A stretch of DNA of 64,000 nt from Eucommia ulmoides. Lineage: Eukaryota > Streptophyta > Magnoliopsida > Garryales > Eucommiaceae. Location: the NCBI GenBank assembly GCA_016647705.1, contig CM028335.1, positions 35,540,212 to 35,604,211 of the forward strand. Direction: 5' to 3'. Made by a program: the position numbers and the translations under genes. Of the stretch, positions 34,919-47,000 are shown one piece after another (positions within the stretch are counted from its first letter, which is position 1; the number at the start of each line of letters is the position of its first letter). Under the pieces are notes generated by a model. That model searched no databases. It saw only the letters and a list, made by a program, of their open reading frames with translations, and had not been told where the DNA came from.

Positions 34919-35628
34919 CCTATTCATTTTGATTTCTTCAGTTTTCAGTTATCCATTTTATTTTATGATCATATATCTACAAATGTTTCTCCAAAATGAT
35001 TCTAAGGCCAAAAAAATCACTATCATCGGACCTTTAACGAAGCCACACTTACTATCTAAAGTTCTGCCCGGAAAACTCACTGTTTCCCACATAGATTGAC
35101 TTTTTTTCACAAACTTTTCTAATTCGATTACAAATTCAAAACCATATGTGAATTTCTCTTTAAAAGAAAATTCCAAAGACGTATCACACATCGTTTTTCA
35201 ACTCCGGACGTACTCTCACGCTCCATCTGAAGTTACCAGCCCAAATTCACGGGCCACCAGACTTCCCGACGTGCAGACCTGTTTATCAGCCATTTTTATT
35301 GGATCGGTTCACCTCTTTTTTAGCCAGTTCTTGACCTATTCAGATGGGTTCCGAGACTTTTTTGGTGCTCCTGATCTAACTGTGGTGTCAATTTTTCAAA
35401 ATTCATATTCTACAGTATAGTTTCTTTTATAAATACATTAACCGGTTCACCGTTAAAACTTTCCTACCGGTTCAGTAATTTTAAATCCAGATTTCATCCG
35501 GTTCTCTGGGTTTTTCGATATTCCGAATCCAACCAAGGTGTTGGTTTTTCAAAATTCTATACCTACATTGTAATTCCTTTTATATTAACTAGTTTAAGTG
35601 GTTATCGACTGGTTCTTCGATTTAAATT
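34919..35628 (+). other. Copia-2 leader and gag region, not recognisable as coding
   Basis: Copia-2 sequence resumes after the Tat/Ogre-like insertion. A gag domain is expected here but all frames are short and broken and I recognise no gag motif. The related phrases ACCGGTTCACCG and ACCGGTTCAGTA recur at 35441-35475. Confidence 0.45.
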
Positions 35629-38600
35629 TTGTTCCTGCAAAATTTTGGATTCATTAAACAATTGGGGGGGGGGGGGGGGAGGGAAAGGATGTCAAATATT
35701 TCTTCACTACCATCCACTCTTATTTCCCAAAAGGGGACTGATCCAGCATCTTCAATTATTTCCATCTCTATTAGGGATGTAGCTTTACTATTTAAACGTC
35801 TTCTTTTCGATTCTGGTAAAACTTATTCCGCTACTCTTTCACTTATTATAGGAAATTCTTCTTGGTTTTTTTATTCCACCTATTGTAACCATATAACTTT
35901 TGATCCCAATATTTTTTTTATCAAAATCATTGGCTATAAATGCTCCTATATTTCATACTGCCGATGGTTCTCATATGCACGTCACTCTGGTCAGATTTCT
36001 ACTTCCAATCTTTTTATTTTTGACACGTATTTAATACCGAAACTCACCTTAAATCTATTATCTATTGGGAAACTTTGTGAATTGGGACTTAAAGTAATAT
36101 TCTCTAATACTGGTTGTTGTGTGCAGGATCCTCGGACAGGAAAAATTCTTAGGACTAGCCGTCAAATTGGACGTTTATTTGAGCTCAGTGATTTGCATCT
36201 TCCAAATCAATCATTCAAACCACTTTCCGAATCAATTCACAACACTAATGCAACCCCATCATCCTCATTGTCACCATTACCACCACTACTACTACCATCA
36301 TCATCACCTAACCCATATTCTCTCAACATTTGGCATGCTTGATTAGGTCACGCATCCATTGGACATATATGCACTTTAGCCGCTAGTGGACAATTAGGAT
36401 CAGTATCTACTGAGCATCTTGATTGTCTTTCCTGTTAACAAGCTAAACAACATCCCTTACTTTTTTCCATTAGTGACTCAGTCTCTTTCACACCATTCGA
36501 CCTAGTCCATTCTGACGTTTGGGGACCCTTACCTTCTCCTAAAATAAGGGGATCTAGATACTTTATCATATTTGTTGATGACTATTCCTATTACATCTGG
36601 ATATATCTCATACATAAACATTCTGAAATACCTTAAATCTACTCAGCTATTGTCTCCATGGTCCAAACTCGGTTCTCCCGAAATATCAAAATATTTCGAT
36701 CTGACAATGCCATGGAATACGAAGATTAGTCCTTCCTAGCCACCCTTCGAAAACACAGAACACTTCCCCATAGATTTTGTCTTGGAACTTCTGGCAAAAT
36801 GGTCGAGTTGAATGTAAACATTGTCATATCCTTGATATCGTTCATGTTTTACTTATTTCATCTTCTTGTCCAGAGCGCTTCTGGGGAGAAGCTACTCTAA
36901 CTGTTGTCTATATCATCAATCGAATTCCTTCACCTACCATTGGTAATCTTTTCCCTTATGAGAAGTTGCATGGAGTCTCTCCAAATTACAACCTCTTAAA
37001 CAAATCTTTGGGTGTGTCTGTTTTGTTCTCCTACAACCTCATGAACATACCAAACTAGAACATTGAGCTCGGCTATGTTGTTTCCTAGGATATAGAATCG
37101 AACACAAAGGATATCGAGTTTGGGATCCCATTTCTAATTGTCTTCGTAATTCTCATCATGTCACTTTTTGGGAACACAAGATGTTTTCCTCAATATCTAA
37201 ATTCCATTCAACATCTATTTCTAACCAACAATATTTCACTAATCCATCCATCGACTTATTCCCTTATCATCCAAGCAAAAATGTCAATGAGCCTCAAATA
37301 AATACTCCAATTACTCCATAGAGTCCCAATGATGTTCCTACTCCATCCACGGATCCTAATCACAGAGTCCTCGAGCCTATTCCAATAACATCAGATGTTG
37401 CACCAACTGAGCCTGCCCCAATGACATTAGATGTTGCACCAACTACGCTTGCCCCAATGACATAAGATATTGTAGTAACTGAGCATATCCCAAAGATTAC
37501 CTGACGTTCTAGCAGGGTAATACAACATCCCTTATATCTTCGTAATTTTTACTATTTTCCTACCACACTTAATCTGCATGAGCCTCAATCTTATAAGGAG
37601 GCCAGTGAAAATTCATACTTGGGATCTTGTTGATCTTCCTCCTGGGAAAACTCCTATTGGATGCAAGTTGATTTACAAAATTAAAACTCTTTCTAATGGC
37701 TCAATTGAACGCTATAAAGCTCGACTTTTTGTAAAAGAATTCACTCAAGGATATGGAATTAACTACGAGGAGACATTTGCTCCCGTAGAAAGACTCACAT
37801 CTATCTGTACTCTTCTTGCAGTTGCTGCCATTCGCAAATGGACTCTTTTTCAGATGAATGTTAAAAATTCATTTCTTAACTGTAATCTTCTAGAGGAAGT
37901 TTACATGCACATTCCTCCTAGCCTATCTGCCTTTTCACACAAAGTATGTCGCCTCCGTTGTGCCTTCTATGGTCTCAAACAAGCTCCATGTGTTTGGTTT
38001 GCAAAATTCAACACCATCATCAACCAATTTGGGTTCACATCCAGTGCTCATGATTCCTCCCTGTTTATTCGCCAAACTCATAATGGCATTATCCTTCTTT
38101 TATTATTTGTGGATGACATGATCATTACAGGGGATGATCTACGCAGAATCTCAAAACTCAAAATGTTTTCAGTAGTCAATTTGAGATGAAAGATCGTGGT
38201 GTGCTTACCTATTTCCTTAGGCTAGAAGTTTCATCTATTTCAGATGGATATTTTCTCTCTCAGGCCAAATATGCCTCTGATTTCATTTTCAAGGCTAGTA
38301 TCACTGACTCTACTACTATCAACATTCATTTAGAGCTAAATATGATACTCACTCCACTAGATGGATCCCTTCTCTCATAAGTTGCTCGTTATCGTCAATT
38401 GGTTGGAAGTTTAATATACCTTACAGTTACTCGTCCAGATATTGCATGTGTCATCCATCAAGTTAATCAGTTATTATCCGCTCCTCAAACAACTCACTAT
38501 TTGGCTATCCTCTGAATTATTCGGTATGTCAAAGGAACTCTATTTCATGGACTTCATTTTTCAACTAAAAATATTCTCATCTTACATGCGTATTCTGATG

Positions 38601-39030
38601 CCAACTGGACTGGGGATCCCACTAACAAATGCTCTACCAATGGTTATTATTTTTTCTTGAGCAACTCACTCATATCCATAAGAAGTAAGAAACAAACTGT
38701 AGTTGCCCGTTTCATTACTGAAGCTGAGTATCGTGTCATTGCTGATGCAACACAAGAATTAATTTAGCTTCGTTAGCTTCTCTCTGACATAGGAGTTTCC
38801 TCCTCCACAACTACTATTCTAAATTATGATAACCGAAGTGCTATTCAAATTGCTCACAATGATTTTTTTCATGAGTGCACCAAACACATCGAGACTGATT
38901 GTTACTTCATTCGTCATCACATTCTCCATAATACTGTTTATCTTCAATCCGTCAGTTCTGCCGATCAAACAGCTGATATCTTCACGAAAGCTCATCCACC
39001 TGAACGTTTTCACACTCTACGTTTCAAACT
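35629..39030 (+). pseudogene. Copia-2 protease-integrase-RT-RNase H, decayed
   Basis: The first open stretch (35629-36340) carries the retropepsin region. WFFYSTYCNHIT stands where WxxDSGCCNHMT is expected, so the catalytic Asp-Ser-Gly is lost. LTLNLLSIGKLCELGL then RTSRQIGRLFEL follow, typical of this copia group. Integrase follows at about 36340-37060: LVHSDVWGPLP, FVDDYSYYIWIY, FRSDNAMEY, then a frame change to SCPERFWGEA. RT runs from about 37615 (TWDLVDLPPGKTPIGCKLIY), with LLFVDDMIITGDD at about 38103-38142. RNase H-like pieces are at 38400-39000. A G run at 35664-35679 lies inside the first frame. Many stops; inactive. Confidence 0.82.
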
Positions 39031-39071
39031 CAAGATAATATTTGTTCTTCTACCTTGAGTTTGAGAGGGGA

Positions 39072-39252
39072 TGTCCAAGATGTCAAAGAATACAAGCTCA
39101 TGTGTTGTCCACCATGCTCTAGCTCACGTAATTGTTCATGCATGCTTTATCTTTTGTCTCTATCTTCATCATGATTGTATATATATAAGATATCATTTCT
39201 CTCATAGTATAATACATAAATGATAATTATTTCTATTTTTGAATATCTAACA
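39072..39252 (+). repeat. 3' LTR of Copia-2
   Basis: 181 bp, TGTCCAAGATG...TCTAACA. It directly follows the polypurine tract TTGAGAGGGGA and is followed by the target duplication TTGTA. Confidence 0.85.
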
Positions 39253-40117
39253 TTGTACAACATCGGAAAGACAATAAAAAAATCCATTAAGATAGATGAC
39301 AACACCGTGGAATCAATACGAGGAAAATTTACCTAGATTTGGATTGAGATGGGCCTAAATAAGCCTCTGATTTTGAATTACGAGCTTAGGGGACTTATCT
39401 ACAAAATCAAGTATAAAAGTCTTCATTCGCTCAACTACAACTGTGGGAGGGTTACATATAGTTCAACCTATTGTCTATATATCAGGCCAGATAATTCGGT
39501 AACTCAAACTACGAAAGAGGTGGCGGTGACTGAAGCAACACCGTTGGCTGAGGTGGAATAACGTACGGAGAACGAAAGAGAAAGCTACAATGATAATATT
39601 ACCATTGGAAAACAGAAATATAGTGAAGAGAAGACTAGAAATGGTGATGGCATAGGCTCTGCAAATAAATTCGATGCAACCAAAGTTAAACAAATTAGAG
39701 AAGATGATGAAGTAGAATTTGGGCCTTGGCTCTTTTACTGCTATTCGAACCAGGGTTCGTGGTCCAAGCCCAAGACCAAACTCAAATAGGTTTGTCTAAC
39801 TAGCTCAATAGGTCAAAAACACTAGCCCAAAGGGAAGAAAGACTACCAGGCACGATCCATAGTAAAAAGGTAATGAGAAATTTACAATCCTATCCTTAAA
39901 ATAAGTAAGGCCCAACCAGCTAAAGAGCAAAGCCCAACCCAAAGGCTGATACATCAAACAAAAGAGGACACGATACAGGAGAACAAAACCCATGTGGCTA
40001 GCTCATCCTGAGCTCTAAATCTTGAGAGAACAACAAATGTGTAAAGTACGACCAGGATAGCCTTGTTTATCGTGTCATCCCAGGCGCGTCAGTCTGTGGA
40101 GCAGATTACCCTCATTA
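39253..40117 (+). pseudogene. LINE ORF1, second half of DUF4283 and zinc-knuckle region
   Basis: Continues from PPILY at 25196: NIGKTIKKSIKIDDNTVES, then IRGKFT, one stop, IWIEMGLNKPLILNYELRG and YKIKYKSLHSLNYNCG. This is the standard DUF4283 tail (I-K-i-D-x-T, gk-x-aR-x-x-iEi-L-kpL) leading into a CCHC_4 knuckle, of which only the first Cys-Gly (NCG) is preserved before the frame decays. EDDEVEFGPWLF near 39700 resembles the FGPWM box that follows in plant LINE ORF1. The remainder is degenerate. The piece ends at the TTA target of the Harbinger element. Confidence 0.65.
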
Positions 40118-41207
40118 GAGCAACTCCAACGTATGCGCCAAATGAATAGGCAAATCTCTCAACTATTATTTTAGCTAGTCGAGATGAAAAAAACCAAGTC
40201 CAATGGAAGAGCCATTTGAATAGCCAAAATGGCTAGAACCCTAAACAAGAGCCAAATTTTGCTGAGCTCTTTCACTAGCCAAAAGTAAATTTGCTGGTAC
40301 AAATTATCGTTGAATTTCAACGGTAAAAAATATGAACGCTGTAAAAAGATTTCAAATAATAGATTTTGAAAATCAACTATAAAATCTGAGATATTTGAAA
40401 GGAGAACTCACCTCATTCTTCATTCTTCATTTCAGATCTGAGAAGTGTACTTGTCTGATTTTCTATTTTCTTAAGCTACGACGATCAGATTCTCCCTCCA
40501 TCTCTGATTCCTTGAGCTACGACAATCTGACCAGTCCTTCTCTCTCTAATTTCACACTCTGCAACCAGTCTAACCACATCTCTGTTACTGCTATGTTTCT
40601 CCTCTAGGTGTGGTTCAAAGCTTGAGATGTATTTTGCTGCTAGGGTTTAGTTTTAATTAGATTAGGGGCTTTGTGGTTGGGTTTTTAATTAGTAAATGGG
40701 TTTTTAATTAGTAATTGGGTTGGGTTGGGTTAGTTTTTAATTAGATTAGTAAATGGGTTGGCTATTTATAATTAAATGGATTAAGGTTTTTAATTAGATT
40801 AGTAAATGGGTTTGGTTAGGCTAGGCTAGTTTTTAATTAGATTAGTAATATAGGTTGGGTATTTATAATTAAATGAGTTTGGGTTTTTAATTAGATTAAT
40901 AAATGGATTGGGTATTTATAATTAAATGAGTTTAGGTTTCTAATTAGATTAGTAAATGGGTTGGATATTTATAATTAAATGGGTTGGGTTTTTAATTAGA
41001 TCAGTAATAGTAATTTGAATATTAGTTATTTCTTTCAATTGAATTTTAATTTAATTCTTGTAGTTGAACTCCAATTTATTTTTAAATGAATCTTTGTTTA
41101 ATTATTTATTACGTAATTCTTTTTTTATATCATTTTCATTAATGTTATTATTCTCAATTTTGTAAATGGATTCTTAATTTGATGGTTCTTATTATACGAA
41201 GCTCCTT
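40118..41207. other. 5' region of the Harbinger element with a minisatellite
   Basis: The TIR and subterminal GGCAAAT / GCCAAA motifs lie at 40118-40290. At about 40660-41010 a unit of roughly 45-60 bp containing TTTTTAATTAGATTAGTAAATG and GGGTATTTATAATTAAATG repeats about six times. No gene. Confidence 0.7.
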
Positions 41208-41463
41208 ATGGAGGATTCACCACTAAACACAAATTTTGAGGAGCCAAGTTATGTCAATCCCAATACATCCTCTCAAGCTCCCGAAAAAGTAGTGCATACA
41301 ACAAGAAAAGCCCAACAGCAGAAACATTTTACTCCCAGGGAAGATATTCTAATTGTATTAGGATGGCTCAATACGAGCAAATATCCAACCACAAGTAGTG
41401 GACAACAGTATAATTCTTTTTAGAGAAGAATTCATGACTATTTCAATAGCAATGGAGGATTTG

Positions 41464-41473
41464 TGTAAGACCC

Positions 41474-41513
<40 letters not shown>

Positions 41514-41705
41514 AGAAGTTTGGGGGGATGAAAGAGTATTTTTGACTAAGATATTTTAGTACATATATATATATAATATAATATAATATAAATGTGCATG
41601 TGTGTTTGTGCAGTGAACCACGCCGGAAAGGAATGGGAGAGACAGAGAGGATGAGGGCAACGTGGCATGGTTTTGCTCCACTAATCCATATATATATATA
41701 TATAT

Positions 41706-41741
<36 letters not shown>

Positions 41742-43773
41742 ACGTGGTGAGAAATGATTTGGATCACTTTAGAAGAAACAACCAAGAGAAAGAGAGAGAG
41801 AGAGAGAGAAAAGCGAAGGAGAAGAAAAAACTATCGGGGAAGCTGCCGGAGATCACTGGTGCGAGTTTAGGGTGTTTTCCCAGGGTTGAGGGTCGTTTGG
41901 GCTGTAGCAGTATGCAAGTGTGACATGTTCTGGGGTTATATGGAAACAGGTATATATGTGTGAAGGTTTGTGCTCTGTTTTTGCTGTTTAGAGTTATAAC
42001 TGGTGGTTTGGGGTGTTGTTTTAGTAGGTGTTTTAGTTGGAGTGAAGGGAATGAGGTTGGTAATATCAGTTGTAAACTTGGGATGGTTGATCGTGAAGGT
42101 GGAGTGAAGGATTTAAGGGCCGGAGCTGGTGACGAGAAGGGGGTAAAGGACTGGTCTGTTCTATTCTGTTCTGTTAGGGACAAAGCAAGGATCGCTTCAG
42201 CGGTGGTAGATTGCTTAGGCTATAAAACAACAGAGAGCCAGAATCGCGTGATCGTTTAGGCGGTGGAAGATCGCTTAGGCGGTCAAACAACAGAGAACCA
42301 GAAATCATGTGATCGCTTAGACGGTGGAAGATCGCTTAGGCGGTAAAACAACAGAGAGCTAGAAATTGCCTGTTCGCCTAGGCGATGTATTCCCGCTTAG
42401 GCGGTGGGGAGCATAAGCATATTCTAGGGGAAATTCAAAGAAAATTGATGATTGTTCTGAGGTAAGTAACGTCTCTTATTAGTTTTTATGATTCACTGAA
42501 CTAGTTTTATAGCCTTAGCATATCAAATGACAAAATGTGGGGTGGGGAAGTTAATAAACGTAGGGTTTGCATCACACGATTAGGTTGTTTTTTGCTACAC
42601 TATTAATTTAGGTCCTGGCATAAATAGGTTCACAATTTTCGGAGACTTAGTAGCTGGGAGTCAGAGGAGCTTGCAAGTACAAATTTTGAGGTGAGTGTAT
42701 TGTCTTCTTACAAAATTATTTTTCTATATGTTGACCTAAATGTTTATTAAACTGAATGATTTTATAAATATGGTGGATCGAGCAGGTTTTGTGTGAGTTG
42801 GTAAAAATGAATTTCCATGGAATTGTTAGGGTTTTAAAAAGAAGGATATTATAAATAATTTTGTTAGAAATTGATGGTAACTGAATTGACGATGGTGTTG
42901 TTGCTTGATTTGTGTTGTTGGTTAGACTATGCCATAGTTTATGTTCTGTCCGGAGGGTGGTTCGGCAGGTGGTGATTCATATTATGGTTTGTCCAGAGGG
43001 TGGTCTGGCGGATGGATATTTGTTATGGTGATTGATATAATTGGTGACTTATATTATTGGCCTCCGGAGACGTCCGGTAGGCGGTGATCTGTGTAGTTAG
43101 GTCCGCTAGGAAGGCATATCCTACAGATGGTTACGGTACCGTTGCAACTTCCGATCGTGAGGTTAAAACGATCACTATGGTTTAGTCGGTGTGTATGTGG
43201 GTGATGAGTAAACTTGAAATGGGGTGTTTTTACTAAGATTGGTGATTTATTTCATATAATGCTTGACATAGTTCTACACTGAATAGATTGGTGAGATATA
43301 TAATTATATAATTGTTTATTTATTTTCACTGTTTGCGTTAAGATGAGATGTTTGTATTATGGTATTTGTATAATTACGCTCGATCCCTTTTAAAAAGGTA
43401 TTGAGAATGTATTATTATTTTGAAAATATGTTTTAAAATTACTAAGAAGGCAGTACACTCGCAGGTGTTATAGATAAACATTTGTCCCCTACTGGTAGTA
43501 GGTCGATTTCCTGAAAGGCCGTAGCGGAGAGTATCTCGATAGTAATTCTTTTTGCTTCTGGTTGTATATGTTGGTTAGTAAAATTGAACTAGTACTGTAG
43601 TTGTAAGATCAAGAGAGTTCCAATGGAAGGGGGTATATGTATTTTTGTTGACTATAGTAAATACTATTATCTTTTTGTGTAAGGTATTTTAATTAGTGTT
43701 AGTCATTGCTGGAAGAGTTGTATTGTTGTCACACCGACCTACGAATATTGGGAAACCAGGGTGGGTTGTGACA
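41464..43773 (+). repeat. 5' LTR of the chromovirus
   Basis: 2310 bp. It contains an A run (41480-41511), TA and GATA microsatellites (41566-41740) and a cluster of (GAT)CGCTTAGGCGGT motifs (42188-42415). The plus-strand open frame at 41960-42259 is duplicated in the other LTR only because the LTRs are copies; I do not call it a gene. Confidence 0.9.
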
Positions 43774-43776
43774 ATT

Positions 43777-43790
43777 TTTGTATCAGAGCC
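43777..43790 (+). promoter_or_regulatory. primer-binding site of the chromovirus
   Basis: TTGTATCAGAGCCT lies a few bases after the LTR end, one base off the TGGTATCAGAGCC tRNA-iMet site. Confidence 0.8.
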
Positions 43791-44023
43791 TAGGTTATAG
43801 GTTCTGTAGACTTGGCAGTGGTGGTGTTAGTAGAAGATCATGAGATAGGAGGACGTGCCAGTCGTCTAGTCAGTAGGGGACAATTAGGTAAAGTGTCTGG
43901 GAGTGATCTTATTAGTCGGATAATAGTAAATTTACGTATGTTTAATACCGGCAATTGTTTTCAGTTGGTTTAGTTAGTGGTTGAGTTGCATTTTATGGTT
44001 AATAATAGGTACGGAGCAAGGTG

Positions 44024-47000
44024 ATGAAAACTCTGGGAGTGAAAGATCTCAGGGGCAGCTCGAACCCCCGGGACAAGTAGAACCTCAAGAATAAGGAGAT
44101 AAGCTTCAAGGGAGTTTAGATGCTATTGAAAGGATTCTGTAGGCTGCTGCCCAATTGACTGAACAACAAGCAAGAATAATGGAAAGCCAAAGGGCTCAGA
44201 GTGAGATTGCCATACCTCAGGTAGTGCGTTTGAAGAGATTCAAAGAATTGGACCCTTCGGTCTTCACCGGGACAGCAGGACCAGCTGATGCAGAAAATTG
44301 GCTTAGAGGTGTAGGCCATGTGTTTGAGGCGATGGGGATTGTCGATGAGAGTCAAGTTTTCCTTGCCACTTTCCAGTTAAGAGAAGAAGAAGAGCACTGG
44401 TGGAAGGAAATAAAAAGGTTGATTTCTGGTGCTGGTGGGGAGATATCTTGGGATAATTTTGTTGCTGAATTTAATAAAAAGTATTTTCCCGAGTCGTATC
44501 AATATCAGGTGGAAGAGGAATTCATAACGTTGAAGCAGGGAGAAATGGTGGTACAACAATATGAAGTTCGATTTGATGCTTTGTCTCGTTTTGCTCTGGA
44601 CTTGGTTAGAACTGAAGAGGCAAGGTGCCGACGTTTTCAAAGGGGGCTTAACCTAGAAATTTGTACTAGTTTGACGAGCCAACAAATAAGAAATTATGCA
44701 GAACTAGTGAATACGGCGAAACTAGTGGAGCAAGATATTCAGGAAGCTATGGAGAGTCATGAGTAGTCCAAAAAGAGCCGATTCGAGTCACCCCGTGGAT
44801 TTTCGGGAGGTGTTTCATGTGGAGCGGTATCTCGACCGCCAGTTGTTCAAACATCATCATTTGGTCAGTCTGTCAGGGGTCATGGCCCCCGGCACTTATA
44901 TTCCAGGCGACAGAAGAATGTATCTGAGTCTAGTGTAGGTCCACAAAGGCAAGAGAGAAGTCAGTCGCTAAATCGAACCGGGGGAGATAGATGTTATCGG
45001 TGTGGGGCACCGGATCATTTTGCCAGAGACTGTACTAGGGCAGTTCCAGTGGGTTTTCGTTGTAAGGAACAGGGTCACATAGAAGCAAATTGTTCGGAAT
45101 TTGTTTTTATATCTGTATCATCTACGGGTGGCGTGGGTAGTGCTGGTTCTAGTACTGTCCAAGGGCTCGGGAGAGGATCGGCTGGAAGACCTCCGAAATG
45201 AGGTCGTGTTTTTGCTACCACTCGTCAGGAGGCTCAGGCTACACCTGACGTTGTCACAGGTATCATTGCATTATATACTAGTAATGCTCGTATACTCATT
45301 GATCCTGGTTCTACGCATTCTTCTGTCTCATCAACATTTATGACGCAAATAGGCAAGTTTCCTATTCTTTTATCCTATCGTATTGTTATTTCCACTTCGG
45401 TGGGTAAGTCGGTCTGGATAGATAGTGTGTTCAAAGATTGTCCGCTTCGAATCGATGATAGGGAGATGGTGGCAGATTTATTACCCCTGCGTATTTCTGA
45501 TTTCGATGTAATTTTGGGTATAGATGTATTATCTAAATATCATGCCACTGTGGACTGTTTTAAGAAGGAAGTGAGATTCCAAATCTCAGGCGAGCCAGAG
45601 TTCGTTTTCGCGAGAAATAGAATCATTACACCTGTTAGTTTAATCTCAGCCCTTGAAGCTAGGAAATTGTTGCAGAAAGGATGTCAGGGCTATCTGGCAC
45701 ACGTGATTGATACTAATCAGAGAGAAGTCACGATGGTAGACATTCCTGTGGTTAAATATTTTCACGATGTGTTTCCGAATGAATTGCCAAGGTTACCAAT
45801 AGATAGGGAAATGGAGTTTACGATTAAGTTACTTCCAGGAACGGTTCCTATATCAATTTCACCTTATCGTATGGCGCCTAGTGAGTTAAAGGAATTGAAG
45901 GTGCAGCTGCAAGATTTGTTGGAGTGTGGATTTATCAAGCCTAGTATTTTTCCCGTAGGGTGCCCCAGGGCTGTTTGTAAAAAAGAAGAATGGCACGATG
46001 AGGATGTGTATCGACTATCGGCAGTTGAATAAAGTGACGGTTCGAAATAAATATCCGTTACCTAGGATCGATGATCTGTTTGACCAGCTTCGGGAAACTA
46101 GAGTCTTCTCTAAGACAGATCTTCGGTCGGGGTATCACCAATTAAAGGTCAAAGACAGTGACGTAGCAAAAATAGCATTCCGTACTAGATATGGACACTA
46201 TGAATTCCTGGTTATGCCTTTCGGTCTGACAAATGCCCCTGCTGCTTTTATGGACTTGATGAATCGAATTTTTCAACCTTATTTGGATCAATTTATTATT
46301 GTATTCATAGACGATATTTTGATCTATTCCCCAAGCTAAGAAGAGCATTCAGAGCATCTTCGAATTGTGTTACAGACGTTATGGGAAAAGAGGCTATATA
46401 CAAAATTTAGCAAATGCGAATTTTGGTTAGATCATGTGATATTTTTGGGACATGTCATTTCGGGGGACGGTATTCAGGTAGATCCAAAGAAAGTTGAAGC
46501 TGTTGTTCAATGGGAAAGACCAAGGAATGTGATGGAAGTGCAAAGCTTCTTAGGTTTGGCGGGTTATTATCGACGGTTTGTGCAAGGTATTTCTGTGATA
46601 GCCACCCCATTAACTCGATTAACCCGTAAAGAATCTAAGTTTGAATAGACCGATAAATGCGAACAAAGTTTTCAGGAGCTAAAGAATTGATTGATATCGG
46701 CACCAGTATTGTCCTTCCCGACTGAAGGGGGTGGTTTTGTGATTTATAGTGATGCATCCCACCAAGGGCTGGGATGTGTATTGATGCAACATGGTCATGT
46801 AATTGCCTATGCATCTCGGCAATTGAAGAATCATGAGCGTAATTATCCAACGCATGATTTGGAATTAGCGGCAATTGTGTTTGCCTTAAAAATTTGGAGA
46901 CACTATTTGTATGGCGAAACCTGTGAGATATACACTGATCATCAGAGTTTAAAATACTTGTTTACTCAGAAATAGCTAAATTTGAGACAAAGGCGTTGGA

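Larger units (their letters stand above)
25499..34923 (-). mobile_element. Tat/Ogre-like gypsy element with gag but no pol
   Basis: The LTRs at 25504-27822 and 32531-34918 (about 2.3-2.4 kb) begin TGRCRCGCCCCGATTTT and end CAAAATGTCGTGTCTACA. The target duplication CCTAT is perfect (25499-25503 and 34919-34923). The minus-strand sequence next to the right LTR reads TGGCGACTCCGCTGGGGA, which I recognise as the tRNA-Arg-type primer site used by Tat/Ogre elements. Minus-strand gag lies at 30150-31937. The remaining internal sequence (27823-30150) has tandem repeats and low-complexity DNA with no protease, RT, RNase H or integrase, so this is a non-autonomous derivative. Confidence 0.88.
25192..39257 (+). 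mobile_element. Copia-2: Ty1/copia element containing a nested Tat/Ogre-like element
   Basis: The short LTRs at 25197-25421 and 39072-39252 start TGT(T/C)(T/C)AAGATGTCAAAG and end AATATCTAACA. TTGTA flanks both sides (25192-25196 and 39253-39257). The 5' LTR is followed by TTGTATCAAGAAC, a variant of the TGGTATCAGAGC primer site. The 3' LTR is preceded by TTGAGAGGGGA, a good polypurine tract. Pol lies at 35690-39020 on the plus strand. A 9.4-kb Tat/Ogre-like element interrupts it 78 bp after the 5' LTR. Net Copia-2 sequence is about 4.6 kb. Confidence 0.85.

Noticed and set aside
41960-42259. Frame conserved at 49014-49259
   Set aside because: Conservation is explained by the two LTRs being copies of each other.
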